Assembly: GCA_045105075.1 (NCBI GenBank)
Contig: JBGCDD010000209.1
Coordinates: forward strand, 1-22,046
Length of the DNA: 22,046 nucleotides
Direction: 5' to 3'
DNA from: JBGCDD01 sp045105075
GTDB taxonomy: Bacteria; Pseudomonadota; Alphaproteobacteria; Rhodobacterales; Rhodobacteraceae
In this document: piece by piece, positions 15,037 to 22,046 of the stretch
Position numbering within the stretch: the first letter of the stretch is position 1
Layout: each line of letters begins with the position of its first letter
Position numbers and translations under genes: made by a program
Notes under the pieces: generated by a model
Seen by the model: only the letters and a program-made list of their open reading frames with translations
The model's database searches: none
What the model was told of the DNA's origin: nothing

Positions 15037-17096
15037 TGTCCTTGGCCTCGCGGCTGAAACAGTCGGCATGGCAAGCCCGGCTTTGGTTGGCTGTGTTTGC
15101 GTTCACCGCCCTGCTGATCTGGCAAAGGGCCAACTTTCCCAACATCGTGGAGTTCCCCGACGCCTGGACCGTTCCGTTGGCCAGTTGGCTCAATGTCGTG
15201 ATGGATCTGGTCGTCGAATACGGCCGCACGTTCACCCGCGCAATCAGCGGCGCGCTTGCCTCCGTTCTCAGCGCATCGCAAGCCATCTTCGTGCAAGCCC
15301 CGTGGAGCGTTACCGTCGCCTTTTTTGCGCTGATCGCGTGGCAGGGAGGCGGGCGACGGGTCTGCCTGATCACCGTGTTCGCGCTGTTTTATATCCTGAT
15401 TTCAGGCTATTGGGCCCCGGCAATGAACACCCTGTCCTTGGTTGTTGTCGCTCTGCCCTTGTCGGTTCTGATTGGCTTTGGCACCGGATATCTGGCGGTG
15501 CGCTCGGCCAGGATGAAACGCGCCATTCTACCGACGCTGGATCTGATGCAAACGATCCCGGCCTTCGCCTATCTGATCCCGATCCTCTTGCTGTTTGGCT
15601 TTGGCCCCGTTGTCGGCTTGATCGCCAGCGTCATCTTTGCCGTCCCCCCCATGGTGCGCAACACGATCGTTGGGTTTGAACAGATCCCGCCGGCCATACT
15701 GGAAAGCGGCAGCATGTCGGGATGCTCAAACTTTCAGCGGTTCCGATGGGTCGAATTGCCCACCGCGCTGCCGCAGATGCTGATCGGCGTTAACCAAACC
15801 ACCATGGCCGCATTGTCGATGGTCATCATCGCGGCGATCATCGGCGGCTTTGAAGACATCGGCTGGGAGGTGCTGTCGGGCATGCGCAAAGCCCAATTTG
15901 GCCAAAGTCTGTTGTCGGGTATCGTGATCGTGTTGCTGGCGATCTTGCTGGACCGGATGACCGCCGCCTATGCTGCGCGCCAATTGCCAACGGCCAGCCA
16001 TCCGGGATTGTCGCTCAGAACCTTTTCGCTCAGCTTGGGCGCGGTCATCATAGGCGCTTATGTTGCGGCCTATATCATTCCCAGCCTGCGGGTTTGGCCC
16101 GAGCAGATCGTGTTTTTCCCCGCACAAGCCATCAATGATGCGATCGAGCGTTTCATCATCTCTTATGGCGACGCGATGGAAGCGCTGCGCAACGCAGTGC
16201 TGTATTTCGTGTTATTGCCCACCAAAATCGGGCTCGAGCGCGCCGTGGCGCCGTTTACCTGGGGCATGACGTTCACAACCGGCATGAAAATCACCTATTG
16301 GCTGTTCGTTGCCAGCGGTTGCGCGACGGCTTTTGCCTTTGGCAAATGGCGCTTCGGTGTCACGCTTGTGGTGATCATGGGCCTGGTTTTCTTTGGCACA
16401 ACCGGGCTGCCATGGGCCACAGCATCGCTTTTGGTCGTGCTGATCGCCCATCAGGCGGGCGGCAAAAAACCGGCGCTTTTGGCCGCGTTTACCGTCTTGT
16501 TCCTTTTGTTGAACGGGCTCTGGCTGCCTGCGATGCTGTCGGTCTATCTGTGCCTGGTGGCTGTATTTTTGTGCATCCTGTTGGGCGGGTTGATCGGCAT
16601 TTGGGCAGCGTCTTCGGACCTGGTGTCCGGCATCATCCGACCGATCAACGACATGCTACAGACCTTGCCGCAATTCGTTCTGTTGATCCCCGCGCTGATG
16701 CTGTTTCAGGTGGGCGATTTCACCGCGTTGCTGGCCATCATCGCCTACGCGATTGTGCCGATGATCCGATATGTCGAATACGGCCTGCGCTCGGTGCCGC
16801 CAACTTTGCTCGATGCGGGCATCTCGTGCGGACTGACCAAGGCTCAGCTGTTCTGGCAGGTCAAATTGCCCGCCGCACTGCCGCAAATCCTGATCGGAAT
16901 TAACCAGACTGTGCTTTATGGTCTTGGCATGCTGGTGATCGCGGCCTTGGTCGGCACCACGGGTCTTGGTCAGGCGATCTACGTCGCGCTTGGCAAAGCG
17001 GATGCGGGTGCCGGTATCGTCGCGGGGCTGGGTATGGCGCTTATCGCCATGACCGCCGACAGAATTATTCAATCCGTCATTGGATCACGCATGTGA
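15033..17096 (+). CDS. ABC importer permease, two ProW-like domains fused in tandem
   Basis: The 687-residue, highly hydrophobic inner-membrane protein has two BPD_transp_1 (ProW/OpuAB-type) permease domains in one chain. Each half carries its own ATPase-coupling loop: ESGSMSGCSNFQRFRWVELP at about 224-243, and DAGISCGLTKAQLFWQVKLP at about 594-613. Each is followed by the very similar IGVNQT or IGINQT segment. A usual ProW has one such domain in about 280-350 residues and works as a dimer, so this protein can supply the whole channel alone. The ATG at 15033 overlaps the ATPase stop (ATGA); an upstream TTG is in frame but has no support. It completes the importer and is the last gene of the plus-strand run. 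Confidence 0.92.
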   Translation: MMSLASRLKQSAWQARLWLAVFAFTALLIWQRANFPNIVEFPDAWTVPLASWLNVVMDLVVEYGRTFTRAISGALASVLSASQAIFVQAPWSVTVAFFALIAWQGGGRRVCLITVFALFYILISGYWAPAMNTLSLVVVALPLSVLIGFGTGYLAVRSARMKRAILPTLDLMQTIPAFAYLIPILLLFGFGPVVGLIASVIFAVPPMVRNTIVGFEQIPPAILESGSMSGCSNFQRFRWVELPTALPQMLIGVNQTTMAALSMVIIAAIIGGFEDIGWEVLSGMRKAQFGQSLLSGIVIVLLAILLDRMTAAYAARQLPTASHPGLSLRTFSLSLGAVIIGAYVAAYIIPSLRVWPEQIVFFPAQAINDAIERFIISYGDAMEALRNAVLYFVLLPTKIGLERAVAPFTWGMTFTTGMKITYWLFVASGCATAFAFGKWRFGVTLVVIMGLVFFGTTGLPWATASLLVVLIAHQAGGKKPALLAAFTVLFLLLNGLWLPAMLSVYLCLVAVFLCILLGGLIGIWAASSDLVSGIIRPINDMLQTLPQFVLLIPALMLFQVGDFTALLAIIAYAIVPMIRYVEYGLRSVPPTLLDAGISCGLTKAQLFWQVKLPAALPQILIGINQTVLYGLGMLVIAALVGTTGLGQAIYVALGKADAGAGIVAGLGMALIAMTADRIIQSVIGSRM

Positions 17097-17104
17097 CAGC
17101 CCCC

Positions 17105-17133
17105 AATTGCCAGACTGTTTGGATCTGGCAATT
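17105..17133. terminator. Candidate bidirectional terminator hairpin
   Basis: AATTGCCAGA (17105-17114) and TCTGGCAATT (17124-17133) form a perfect 10-base stem with a 9-base loop. It sits in the 42-base gap between the convergent ends of the permease gene and the MFS gene. There is no clear U-tract on either strand, but the placement strongly suggests it ends or insulates both transcripts. Confidence 0.6.
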
Positions 17134-17138
17134 AGAGG

Positions 17139-18350
17139 CTATTCTACGCGCAGCGGTTTGAGCGCCCGGTAGCTGCCAACAGAACGCAAGCCACTGAAAA
17201 TCGACACCAGAAAGGACAGACCATAGGCAGTGACAACCAGCATCAGACCTGCTTTGAGGCCAAAATGTCCTGCCACAACCCCGCCTGCTAGGGCCCCCAA
17301 CGGACGCACCCCGTAAACCGCCGTCTGGATCACCGCATTCACCCGCCCCAGCATCGCCGCAGGTGTCACCAGCTGACGCACCGAATTTTGCGCCACCAGC
17401 CACATAGAGGGGCCAAACCCCAGCAGGCAAAAGCACCCGTAGAGCCAAATCTGTGACGTGTCCTGCCCCAGCATGAGCAAACCGGTTGCCGCAAGCACCG
17501 AGCAACCCGGACCAAACAGCAATATGACCGACGGTGCGATGCGATTGGCAATGCGCCCCGCCAGCCATGACCCCAAAACAGCCGACAGTCCAAAGGCAGA
17601 AAGCGCGATGCCAAAGGACCCGGGCGCAAGCCGATAAACATCTTGGATGACGGGCACCAAGACAACCAGCAAGGCCGAAAACGCCAGATTCCAAAACACC
17701 GCACAAAGCGAGATCGCCCGCAAAAGCCGGTGGCGCAAGACGTAGCGCCCACCTTCCAGAATTCTGGGTAAAACCGAAATATCCCTCTTGGGTGCAACCT
17801 CAAACCTGGGCAATGCGCTGGCCTGGCGCAACGCGATCAACGACCCAACACAAGCCGCACAAAACACAGCCCAACCCGCCACATCGCTAATGACCACGCC
17901 AAGCCCCAGCGGAACCGCGAACGAGTTGACCGCCCTGGGGATCTCGAGGGCTGAATTTGCCTTGGTCAGGCTGCCGGATCCCACCGCCAAAGGCAAAATA
18001 GAAAGCGCCGCCAACCCAAACAGAACAACGCCGAAACCGGCAGTGGTGATCGCTAGACCAAACCAAATCAGACTGTTGCAAAAGACGGCCAAAGCCGCGC
18101 CCGAAAATCCCAGCAAAGAGATCAAAGCCGCCAAAATCACCAGCGTGCGCAGCTGATGTCGGTCCACCAGAATTCCAAACGGCAATGAGCCAAGCAAATG
18201 CGCCATCGATTGGCACGCGACAAGGATGCCAATGACGTGCGCCGAGGCATCAAAGACCAAAGCCGCCACCAGTGGAACCGCCACGAGCGCAATTTGATCG
18301 GCGAAATGGATGCCATAGGCGGCACCAGTGAGGCGATGAAGGGTGGGCAA
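17139..18350 (-). CDS. MFS transporter, EntS/MFS_3-like exporter
   Basis: The 403-residue polytopic membrane protein has the major facilitator layout. The loop between helices 2 and 3 reads GSLPFGILVDRHQLRTL, the family's G-x-L-x-D-R-type motif, and the paired region in the second half reads GSWLAGRIANRI. It resembles the MFS_3 group of drug and siderophore exporters (EntS-like); the cargo is unknown. The start is TTG at 18350. It has an excellent ribosome-binding sequence (AAGGAG, 8 bases upstream), no ATG or GTG occurs in frame back to the upstream stop, and starting later would cut into the first membrane helix. It converges on the importer operon and diverges from the ChaC-like gene, and shows no obvious link to the amine pathway. 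Confidence 0.88.
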   Translation of the reverse strand: MPTLHRLTGAAYGIHFADQIALVAVPLVAALVFDASAHVIGILVACQSMAHLLGSLPFGILVDRHQLRTLVILAALISLLGFSGAALAVFCNSLIWFGLAITTAGFGVVLFGLAALSILPLAVGSGSLTKANSALEIPRAVNSFAVPLGLGVVISDVAGWAVFCAACVGSLIALRQASALPRFEVAPKRDISVLPRILEGGRYVLRHRLLRAISLCAVFWNLAFSALLVVLVPVIQDVYRLAPGSFGIALSAFGLSAVLGSWLAGRIANRIAPSVILLFGPGCSVLAATGLLMLGQDTSQIWLYGCFCLLGFGPSMWLVAQNSVRQLVTPAAMLGRVNAVIQTAVYGVRPLGALAGGVVAGHFGLKAGLMLVVTAYGLSFLVSIFSGLRSVGSYRALKPLRVE

Positions 18351-18525
18351 CGAACGAACTCCTTGGCTTTGAGCGTCAAATACCCGGCTGGTCCACCACG
18401 CTCGACCCGATTGTTGCGCATAGGAAAATCCATGCAGAAAAGACGCGATGCCAAAGCCCCAGTAAGATCGGAACCCCGCAAAAACACCACTGGTCCCGCG
18501 ATCGCAAAACAGGTTAGGTCACTCT

Positions 18526-19263
18526 ATGCCCTTTGCCTCTCATGTGTTTCGCCACACCCCTGCCCTGCGCGGCCTCATCACACCGCCAGATGCGTCTGAA
18601 ATGCGCTTTGGACAGGACAGATTTGCCGAGCTTGACGATCAGGCCAAGGCAGAAGGCTGGCCCCCCGGTTGGCGCATGGAGCATGATGCGCGCGAAGCCA
18701 ACCGCCAGGCGGTGTTGTCCGGACGGTTCACCCAAGACCTTTGGATTTTTGCCTACGGATCCTTGATCTGGGACCCGGCGGTGGCTGTGGAAGAATACCG
18801 TTACGGCGCGCTGGCTGGTTGGCAACGCAAGTTTTGCATGCGCCTCGAGGGCGGCCGCGGCACCCATGACAAGCCGGGCTTGATGGCAGCGCTTGATGAA
18901 GGCGGGCACTGTGACGGCTTGGTCATACGCATTCGCGCCGCGTTGGTGGCCCAGGAAACCGAATTCATGTGGCGCCGCGAAATGTTCTCGGGTGCCTATC
19001 GACCGATCTTTCTGGAGGTCAAAACCCCGCAAGGCCCGGTTGACGCGCTGGTCTTTGTGATGGACCAAAACAATCATCGCTATATGCCCGACTTGCCCCA
19101 AGACAAAGCCGCCCGGATCATTGCAACTGCCGAAGGCGGGCTTGGCCCCAATTTTGCCTATCTGGAGTCACTGGTGCGCCGGTTGGATGATCTTGGAATT
19201 GAAGACGCTGAAATGCGCCAGCTGCATGCAAGGGCCGCGACCTATCGCCTGGGGTCTGGCTGA
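18526..19263 (+). CDS. ChaC-like gamma-glutamylcyclotransferase
   Basis: The 245-residue protein has the ChaC signature FAYGSLIWDP, with the YGSL loop at 77-80 that binds the gamma-glutamyl group, and a conserved MWRREM segment in which Glu152 is the expected catalytic acid. ChaC enzymes release 5-oxoproline from gamma-glutamyl substrates, chiefly glutathione. The roughly 70 residues before the core (MPFASHVFRHTPALRG onward) form an N-terminal extension commonly seen in alphaproteobacterial versions. It should be cytoplasmic, since no signal peptide is visible. The start ATG at 18526 has only a weak AGGT-like binding site. It is divergent from the MFS gene across 175 bases that should hold both promoters. 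It is not obviously tied to the amine cluster. Confidence 0.88.
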   Translation: MPFASHVFRHTPALRGLITPPDASEMRFGQDRFAELDDQAKAEGWPPGWRMEHDAREANRQAVLSGRFTQDLWIFAYGSLIWDPAVAVEEYRYGALAGWQRKFCMRLEGGRGTHDKPGLMAALDEGGHCDGLVIRIRAALVAQETEFMWRREMFSGAYRPIFLEVKTPQGPVDALVFVMDQNNHRYMPDLPQDKAARIIATAEGGLGPNFAYLESLVRRLDDLGIEDAEMRQLHARAATYRLGSG

Positions 19264-19324
19264 TCTGCGCAGTCGCGGAGCGCCCAGCTCAGGCAAAAAC
19301 GTTCCCTCGCTGTGGCATCACGTG

Positions 19325-19963
19325 TCAGAACAGCGCCAGCCAAATGCCCGCAAACATAAAGATACCGCCGAAATTGACCCAGATGTGCCAGATGGCATAG
19401 CGATATGGCAGCGTCTTGCGGCTGTAAAACAGCGTGCCGATCACGTAGCACCCGGCGCCTGCAAGAATAAACCAAAGCGTGGCGGCAGGAACATCGCTCA
19501 GATCAGGCACCGCGCATAACCCAATCGCGCCAAGCCCTAGATAGGATGCTGTCGACCACCGCGATTGCACGGTTTCGTTGGTGATCTTGTTCCAAATCGC
19601 CACCACCGTCAGCCCCCAACAGATCCAGAGCAAAGTCATCGTCCAGGTGGTATCCGCCTGCACAAAGAACGGTGTGAACGTCCCGGAAATACTTGGGTAA
19701 ATGGCCGCGTGATCTATGCGCCGCAACACTTTACGCCGGTCATGCCATGGCGAAAAATGGTAACAACACGAGGCCAAATTCGAGGCGAGCGCGCATAAAA
19801 CATAAACCGACGACGCCACCACCAACTTGCCTTCAAGGCTTTGCACCGCATTGAAAATCAGCACACCGCCGGCGCTCAGGATCAAAACCAAACCAACCAA
19901 GTGCACCGCCAGATCGGCCCGTCGATAGGATGGATTTTGACTGGGAAACGTCGTTGCAGACAT
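19325..19963 (-). CDS. Hemolysin III / YqfA (TrhA)-family membrane protein
   Basis: The 212-residue protein has about seven hydrophobic helices and the family's conserved polar sites: SCCYHF with nearby HDRR and IDHAAIYPSISGTFTPF, and near the C-terminus YAIWHIWVNFGG. The conserved Ser, Asp and His residues form the likely metal site of the PAQR/hemolysin III superfamily. Despite the name, most bacterial members are not shown to be toxins; a role in membrane-lipid or energy homeostasis has been proposed for the family. The ATG at 19963 is preferred over 19987 because CAGGAGC lies 6-7 bases upstream. Its 3' end lies 61 bases from the convergent ChaC-like gene. Confidence 0.85.
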   Translation of the reverse strand: MSATTFPSQNPSYRRADLAVHLVGLVLILSAGGVLIFNAVQSLEGKLVVASSVYVLCALASNLASCCYHFSPWHDRRKVLRRIDHAAIYPSISGTFTPFFVQADTTWTMTLLWICWGLTVVAIWNKITNETVQSRWSTASYLGLGAIGLCAVPDLSDVPAATLWFILAGAGCYVIGTLFYSRKTLPYRYAIWHIWVNFGGIFMFAGIWLALF

Positions 19964-19987
19964 GCAGCGCTCCTGAAAATTTCGCAT

Positions 19988-21196
19988 CCCCGTACGCCCG
20001 AACGCTGCCCGAGTCCATGTTTCCGGAACGTAAATGAGCGATCATCGGATCGGTGCAAACCCGACCAAAACCGTTTGTGGGCATGGATCAAAATTCTCGT
20101 GAAACGCCTCGTCTGCCTGCGCGATAGAAGCAGGCAAAGCGATTAGCCAAATGGTTCTGCACACTCAAATGGCGTTCCCAAATGCATTCAACACCACTGA
20201 TTGACGGGAATTTACCAGTTTGCGCACCTGTTCTTTGGCCAAAGGGTCGCTGTTCAAACCGACTTTGCAAGATCGCTGTGGTTCGAGCCAGACCGACCCT
20301 TTGACACGGCGTTCGTAGGATTGAATTGAGCGAACAATGCATGCGCAAACGAAGCGAACATGATGATGGGTCAGATGCTTTTGTCGGTGTTTGCACAGGC
20401 GCAAACCATCCGCCGGCGCCTTTTGATAACGACCTGAAACGACAAACGCCGGCGCACGAACCTTGCGTTACCAACCTTGCCACCCCACGGATCAGAACGG
20501 GCAAAGCCACGCCAGATCATGCTCAACACTTGGGAATGGCACTGAATGCTGGTCAAGGTGGGTCCATTTTTGGGCGGACTTCATCCCAGCTTATCGACAA
20601 ACGACAGGCACGTCAGATGGACGCTCAAATCGTTAAAGATCGATGCTGCCGAACTGTGTCGAGCAGTTTTCTTTGCTGCTTTCACCTGGCGCCTGCACGC
20701 GGCTTATCCTGCGTGTTGCGGCTACTGCCGTGATGGCAGCTGACAGGCCATTTGGCCCTGCACTCCATGAGCTGCAAAATGCTGTCTCGCACCACCTGAA
20801 CTTGATCGCGTTCTTTTGCCCGCCAGGACGTCAAACCCAAATTCGAAACACAACACCGGCCTTGCGCCTGCCCTGGGTCATTTCGTGCCGGCAAGAGTGA
20901 CCCAAAAGAGGATGCCGGATCAGACCCACAAAACGGATGTTTCTGGTCTGATCAAATTGAAAAATGCCGTTTTGGGCCCACGCCAGCGGATATCCAAGCG
21001 CATGTAACTCCTTGGCTATCAAGGGTCTCAAACACTGCCCCTGGCTAGACTTTTTCAAATTGGAACCGCCGTCGCAGCTATCGCTACCCCTAACGTTTGC
21101 TCAACCCGCAATTCGTCAAAAAAGCTGCATGAGGCCCGATCAACGATAAACCAGCTCTTTCCACTGGCATTGCGCACCACGGTTCAAAGGGGTGTT
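19988..21196. other. About 1.2 kb with no convincing gene
   Basis: Only short overlapping frames on both strands are present, with arginine- and cysteine-rich translations and no family I recognise. Two dyads can be seen: TGCCTGC/GCAGGCA at 20114-20136, and GATCAGACC/GGTCTGATC at 20918-20953. The stretch lies just beyond the 3' end of a tRNA-Leu fragment, a usual place for decayed mobile DNA. A small RNA or very small protein cannot be excluded. Confidence 0.45.
20918..20953. repeat. 9-bp inverted repeat with 18-base spacer
   Basis: GATCAGACC at 20918-20926 is matched by its exact reverse complement GGTCTGATC at 20945-20953. It lies in the gene-free stretch about 240 bases beyond the 3' end of the tRNA-Leu fragment. 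No T-tract follows on either strand, so a simple terminator is unlikely; its role is unknown. Confidence 0.35.
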
Positions 21197-21247
21197 TGGT
21201 GCGGGCGGTGGGAGTCGAACCCACACGGGCATACGCCCAACAGATTT
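21197..21247 (-). tRNA. 3' fragment of tRNA-Leu(UAA), likely attachment-site core
   Basis: Read on the minus strand, the sequence begins at the anticodon loop (TTAAAA, anticodon UAA). It continues with the 3' half of the anticodon stem (TCTGT), a long variable arm (GGGCGTATGCCC), a perfect T-arm (GTGGGTTCGACTCCCAC, 21208-21224), the 3' acceptor strand CGCCCGC, a discriminator A and an encoded CCA at 21199-21197. The long variable arm and anticodon identify tRNA-Leu. The 5' half (acceptor, D-arm, 5' anticodon stem) is absent: the sequence upstream reads CTGTTAC instead. It is therefore not a working tRNA but the piece that integrases copy when they insert at a tRNA 3' end. Confidence 0.8.
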
Positions 21248-21372
21248 TAAGTAACAGCACATGGCATCTTTTTTGACCTGATGCGTCTTATAGCGGTCCG
21301 CAAGCCCATATAAACGCGACATAATTCTCCTATGCAGCCTCAAGACGACCTTAGGCGACCTAATCAGAACTG

Positions 21373-21388
21373 GGCCCTCGCTCGGGCC
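21373..21388 (+). promoter_or_regulatory. Small hairpin ahead of the integrase ribosome-binding site
   Basis: GGCCC (21373-21377) pairs with GGGCC (21384-21388) around a 6-base loop, ending about 16 bases before the AGGAG of the integrase gene. It could limit integrase expression or be part of the attachment-site architecture; no more can be said from the sequence. Confidence 0.25.
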
Positions 21389-21418
21389 TGAAACCGGATC
21401 ACACAGGAGAATAGCCTT

Positions 21419-21940
21419 ATGGCAACCAAACTCACGCAAAGCGTGGTGGACAAGATCCGCTATGACCAGGAAGCAGGTGCACAAGTCTACGATGCAGACG
21501 TCAGTGGCCTGCGTATCGTGATTGGCAAGAAAAGTGCCAGCTACAAACTTATGGGCCGGATCAATGACGGGACCGACCGATACATTTCTTTCGTCATTGG
21601 TCGCACTGACGAGGTGTCGCTGAAATCGGCCCGAGAACGCGCGAAAGAGCTGCGTCTGACATTGCGTCGTGGTGAAGACCCGAGAGTGCCGAAGAACGCC
21701 ATACCGAGCCTGAGCGAGGTTGCTGATAGCTACTTTGCAACGCGTGGTCAGGAACTAAGCCCAAGGACATTGGCTTGGTATCAGCAGAAGGTCGAAGGGC
21801 CACTTTCATCATTGAAGAAAATCCCTGTAGATCGGATTGACCGTGCCACTGTCAGAGCATTGCATGAGAAGATCACCCGTAAAACCGGAGCCTATGGTGC
21901 CAACGGGCTGACCTGCCCCCCGAGGCTCCCTCATTCATAA
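21419..21940 (+). pseudogene. Tyrosine site-specific integrase, cut short by an insertion element
   Basis: The ATG at 21419 follows a good ribosome-binding site (AGGAG at 21405-21409). The first roughly 164 residues match the N-terminus of tRNA-targeting tyrosine integrases. An arm-type DNA-binding domain comes first (residues about 1-90: LTQSVVDKIRYDQ, YDADVSGLRIVIGKK, SLKSARERAKELR). The core-binding SAM-like domain follows (LSEVADSYFATRGQELSPRT, then VDRIDRATVRALHEKIT). At about 21909 the frame leaves family sequence and enters a TGACCTGCCCCCC end, stopping ten codons later. The catalytic domain with the Arg-His-Arg-Tyr residues is missing, so this copy cannot be active unless the rest lies beyond the insertion. 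It reads away from the tRNA-Leu fragment and is the natural partner of that attachment site. Confidence 0.8.
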
Positions 21941-22046
21941 CGAGAGTTTGCGGGTTTGAGTTTCATATTCTTGGTCGTCACGTTGGGCAAGCGCGTCGTG
22001 CGCGGAGCCCTCAAATTGCTCAAGCGCTCGAACCACTGCCCGGCAG
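21909..22046. mobile_element. End of an insertion element interrupting the integrase (family uncertain)
   Basis: The integrase frame breaks exactly where TGACCTGCCCCCCGAGG begins, a sequence of the TG...-type found at ends of several IS families, notably IS3-like ones. Inward of it, two minus-strand frames stay open to the window edge and end 22-26 bases from the junction, with C-termini KPANSRYE (stop at 21931-21933) and TQTRKLSL (stop at 21935-21937). One may be the end of the element's transposase, but neither is recognisable. The other end and the target duplication are outside the window. Confidence 0.45.

Noticed and set aside
15011..15679. Long alternative frames within the permease gene (here and at 16298-16903)
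   Set aside because: They are out-of-frame with a protein showing two permease domains; Arg-rich translations typical of shadow frames.
20540..20600. An IS21-like terminal sequence (GGTCAAGGTGGGTCCATTTT)
   Set aside because: A superficial resemblance only; no repeated copies and no istA/istB coding traces nearby.
21197..21290. A complete tRNA-Leu gene
   Set aside because: The sequence 5' of the anticodon loop cannot form the D-arm or the 5' acceptor strand; only the 3' part is present.
1..22046. CRISPR array, rRNA or recognisable riboswitch
   Set aside because: No regularly spaced direct repeats, rRNA segments or known riboswitch cores were seen in reading the window.

Overview
The window looks like a chromosomal segment of a marine-type alphaproteobacterium, most likely Rhodobacterales (Roseobacter-like). 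This is inferred from the style of the proteins (paired dimethylglycine-dehydrogenase-like flavoproteins, an MttB-family methyltransferase, a ProXVW-type betaine importer with a fused permease) and from GC-rich codon use. No rRNA or other taxonomic marker is present.

Layout. Positions 1-990 hold the C-terminal part of an IS1595/ISXO2-type transposase followed by two small convergent genes that may be passengers of the element. Positions 991-3130 are an insertion-sequence graveyard: an IS3-family transposase remnant (about 1601-2343, plus strand) and an IS5-family remnant (about 2386-2765, minus strand), both broken by stops, frame changes and insertions or deletions, with unassigned sequence between them. 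The functional core runs from 3131 to 17096. Two tandem FAD/GcvT-type N-demethylases lie on the minus strand, overlapping by ATGA. Divergent from them are a LysR regulator and then, all on the plus strand, an MttB-family methyltransferase, a class III aminotransferase, an NADP(H)-type short-chain dehydrogenase, and a three-gene ABC importer (periplasmic binding protein, ATPase, double-length permease). Three further genes follow: an MFS exporter (minus), a ChaC-like gamma-glutamylcyclotransferase (plus) and a hemolysin III/YqfA-like membrane protein (minus). Positions 19988-21196 hold no convincing gene. The right end carries a 3' fragment of tRNA-Leu(UAA), a tyrosine integrase gene facing away from it, and the end of another insertion element that cuts the integrase after about 164 codons.

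How the core may work. The importer would bring in a quaternary amine. MttB would remove the first methyl group. The two dimethylglycine/sarcosine-dehydrogenase-like enzymes would remove the next two oxidatively onto tetrahydrofolate. The aminotransferase would take the amino group from the resulting primary amine, and the SDR would reduce the aldehyde or keto product. Gene order and families suggest this assembly line; the substrate cannot be read from the sequence. I do not recognise the cluster as a characterised pathway, and no corrinoid protein for MttB is encoded here.
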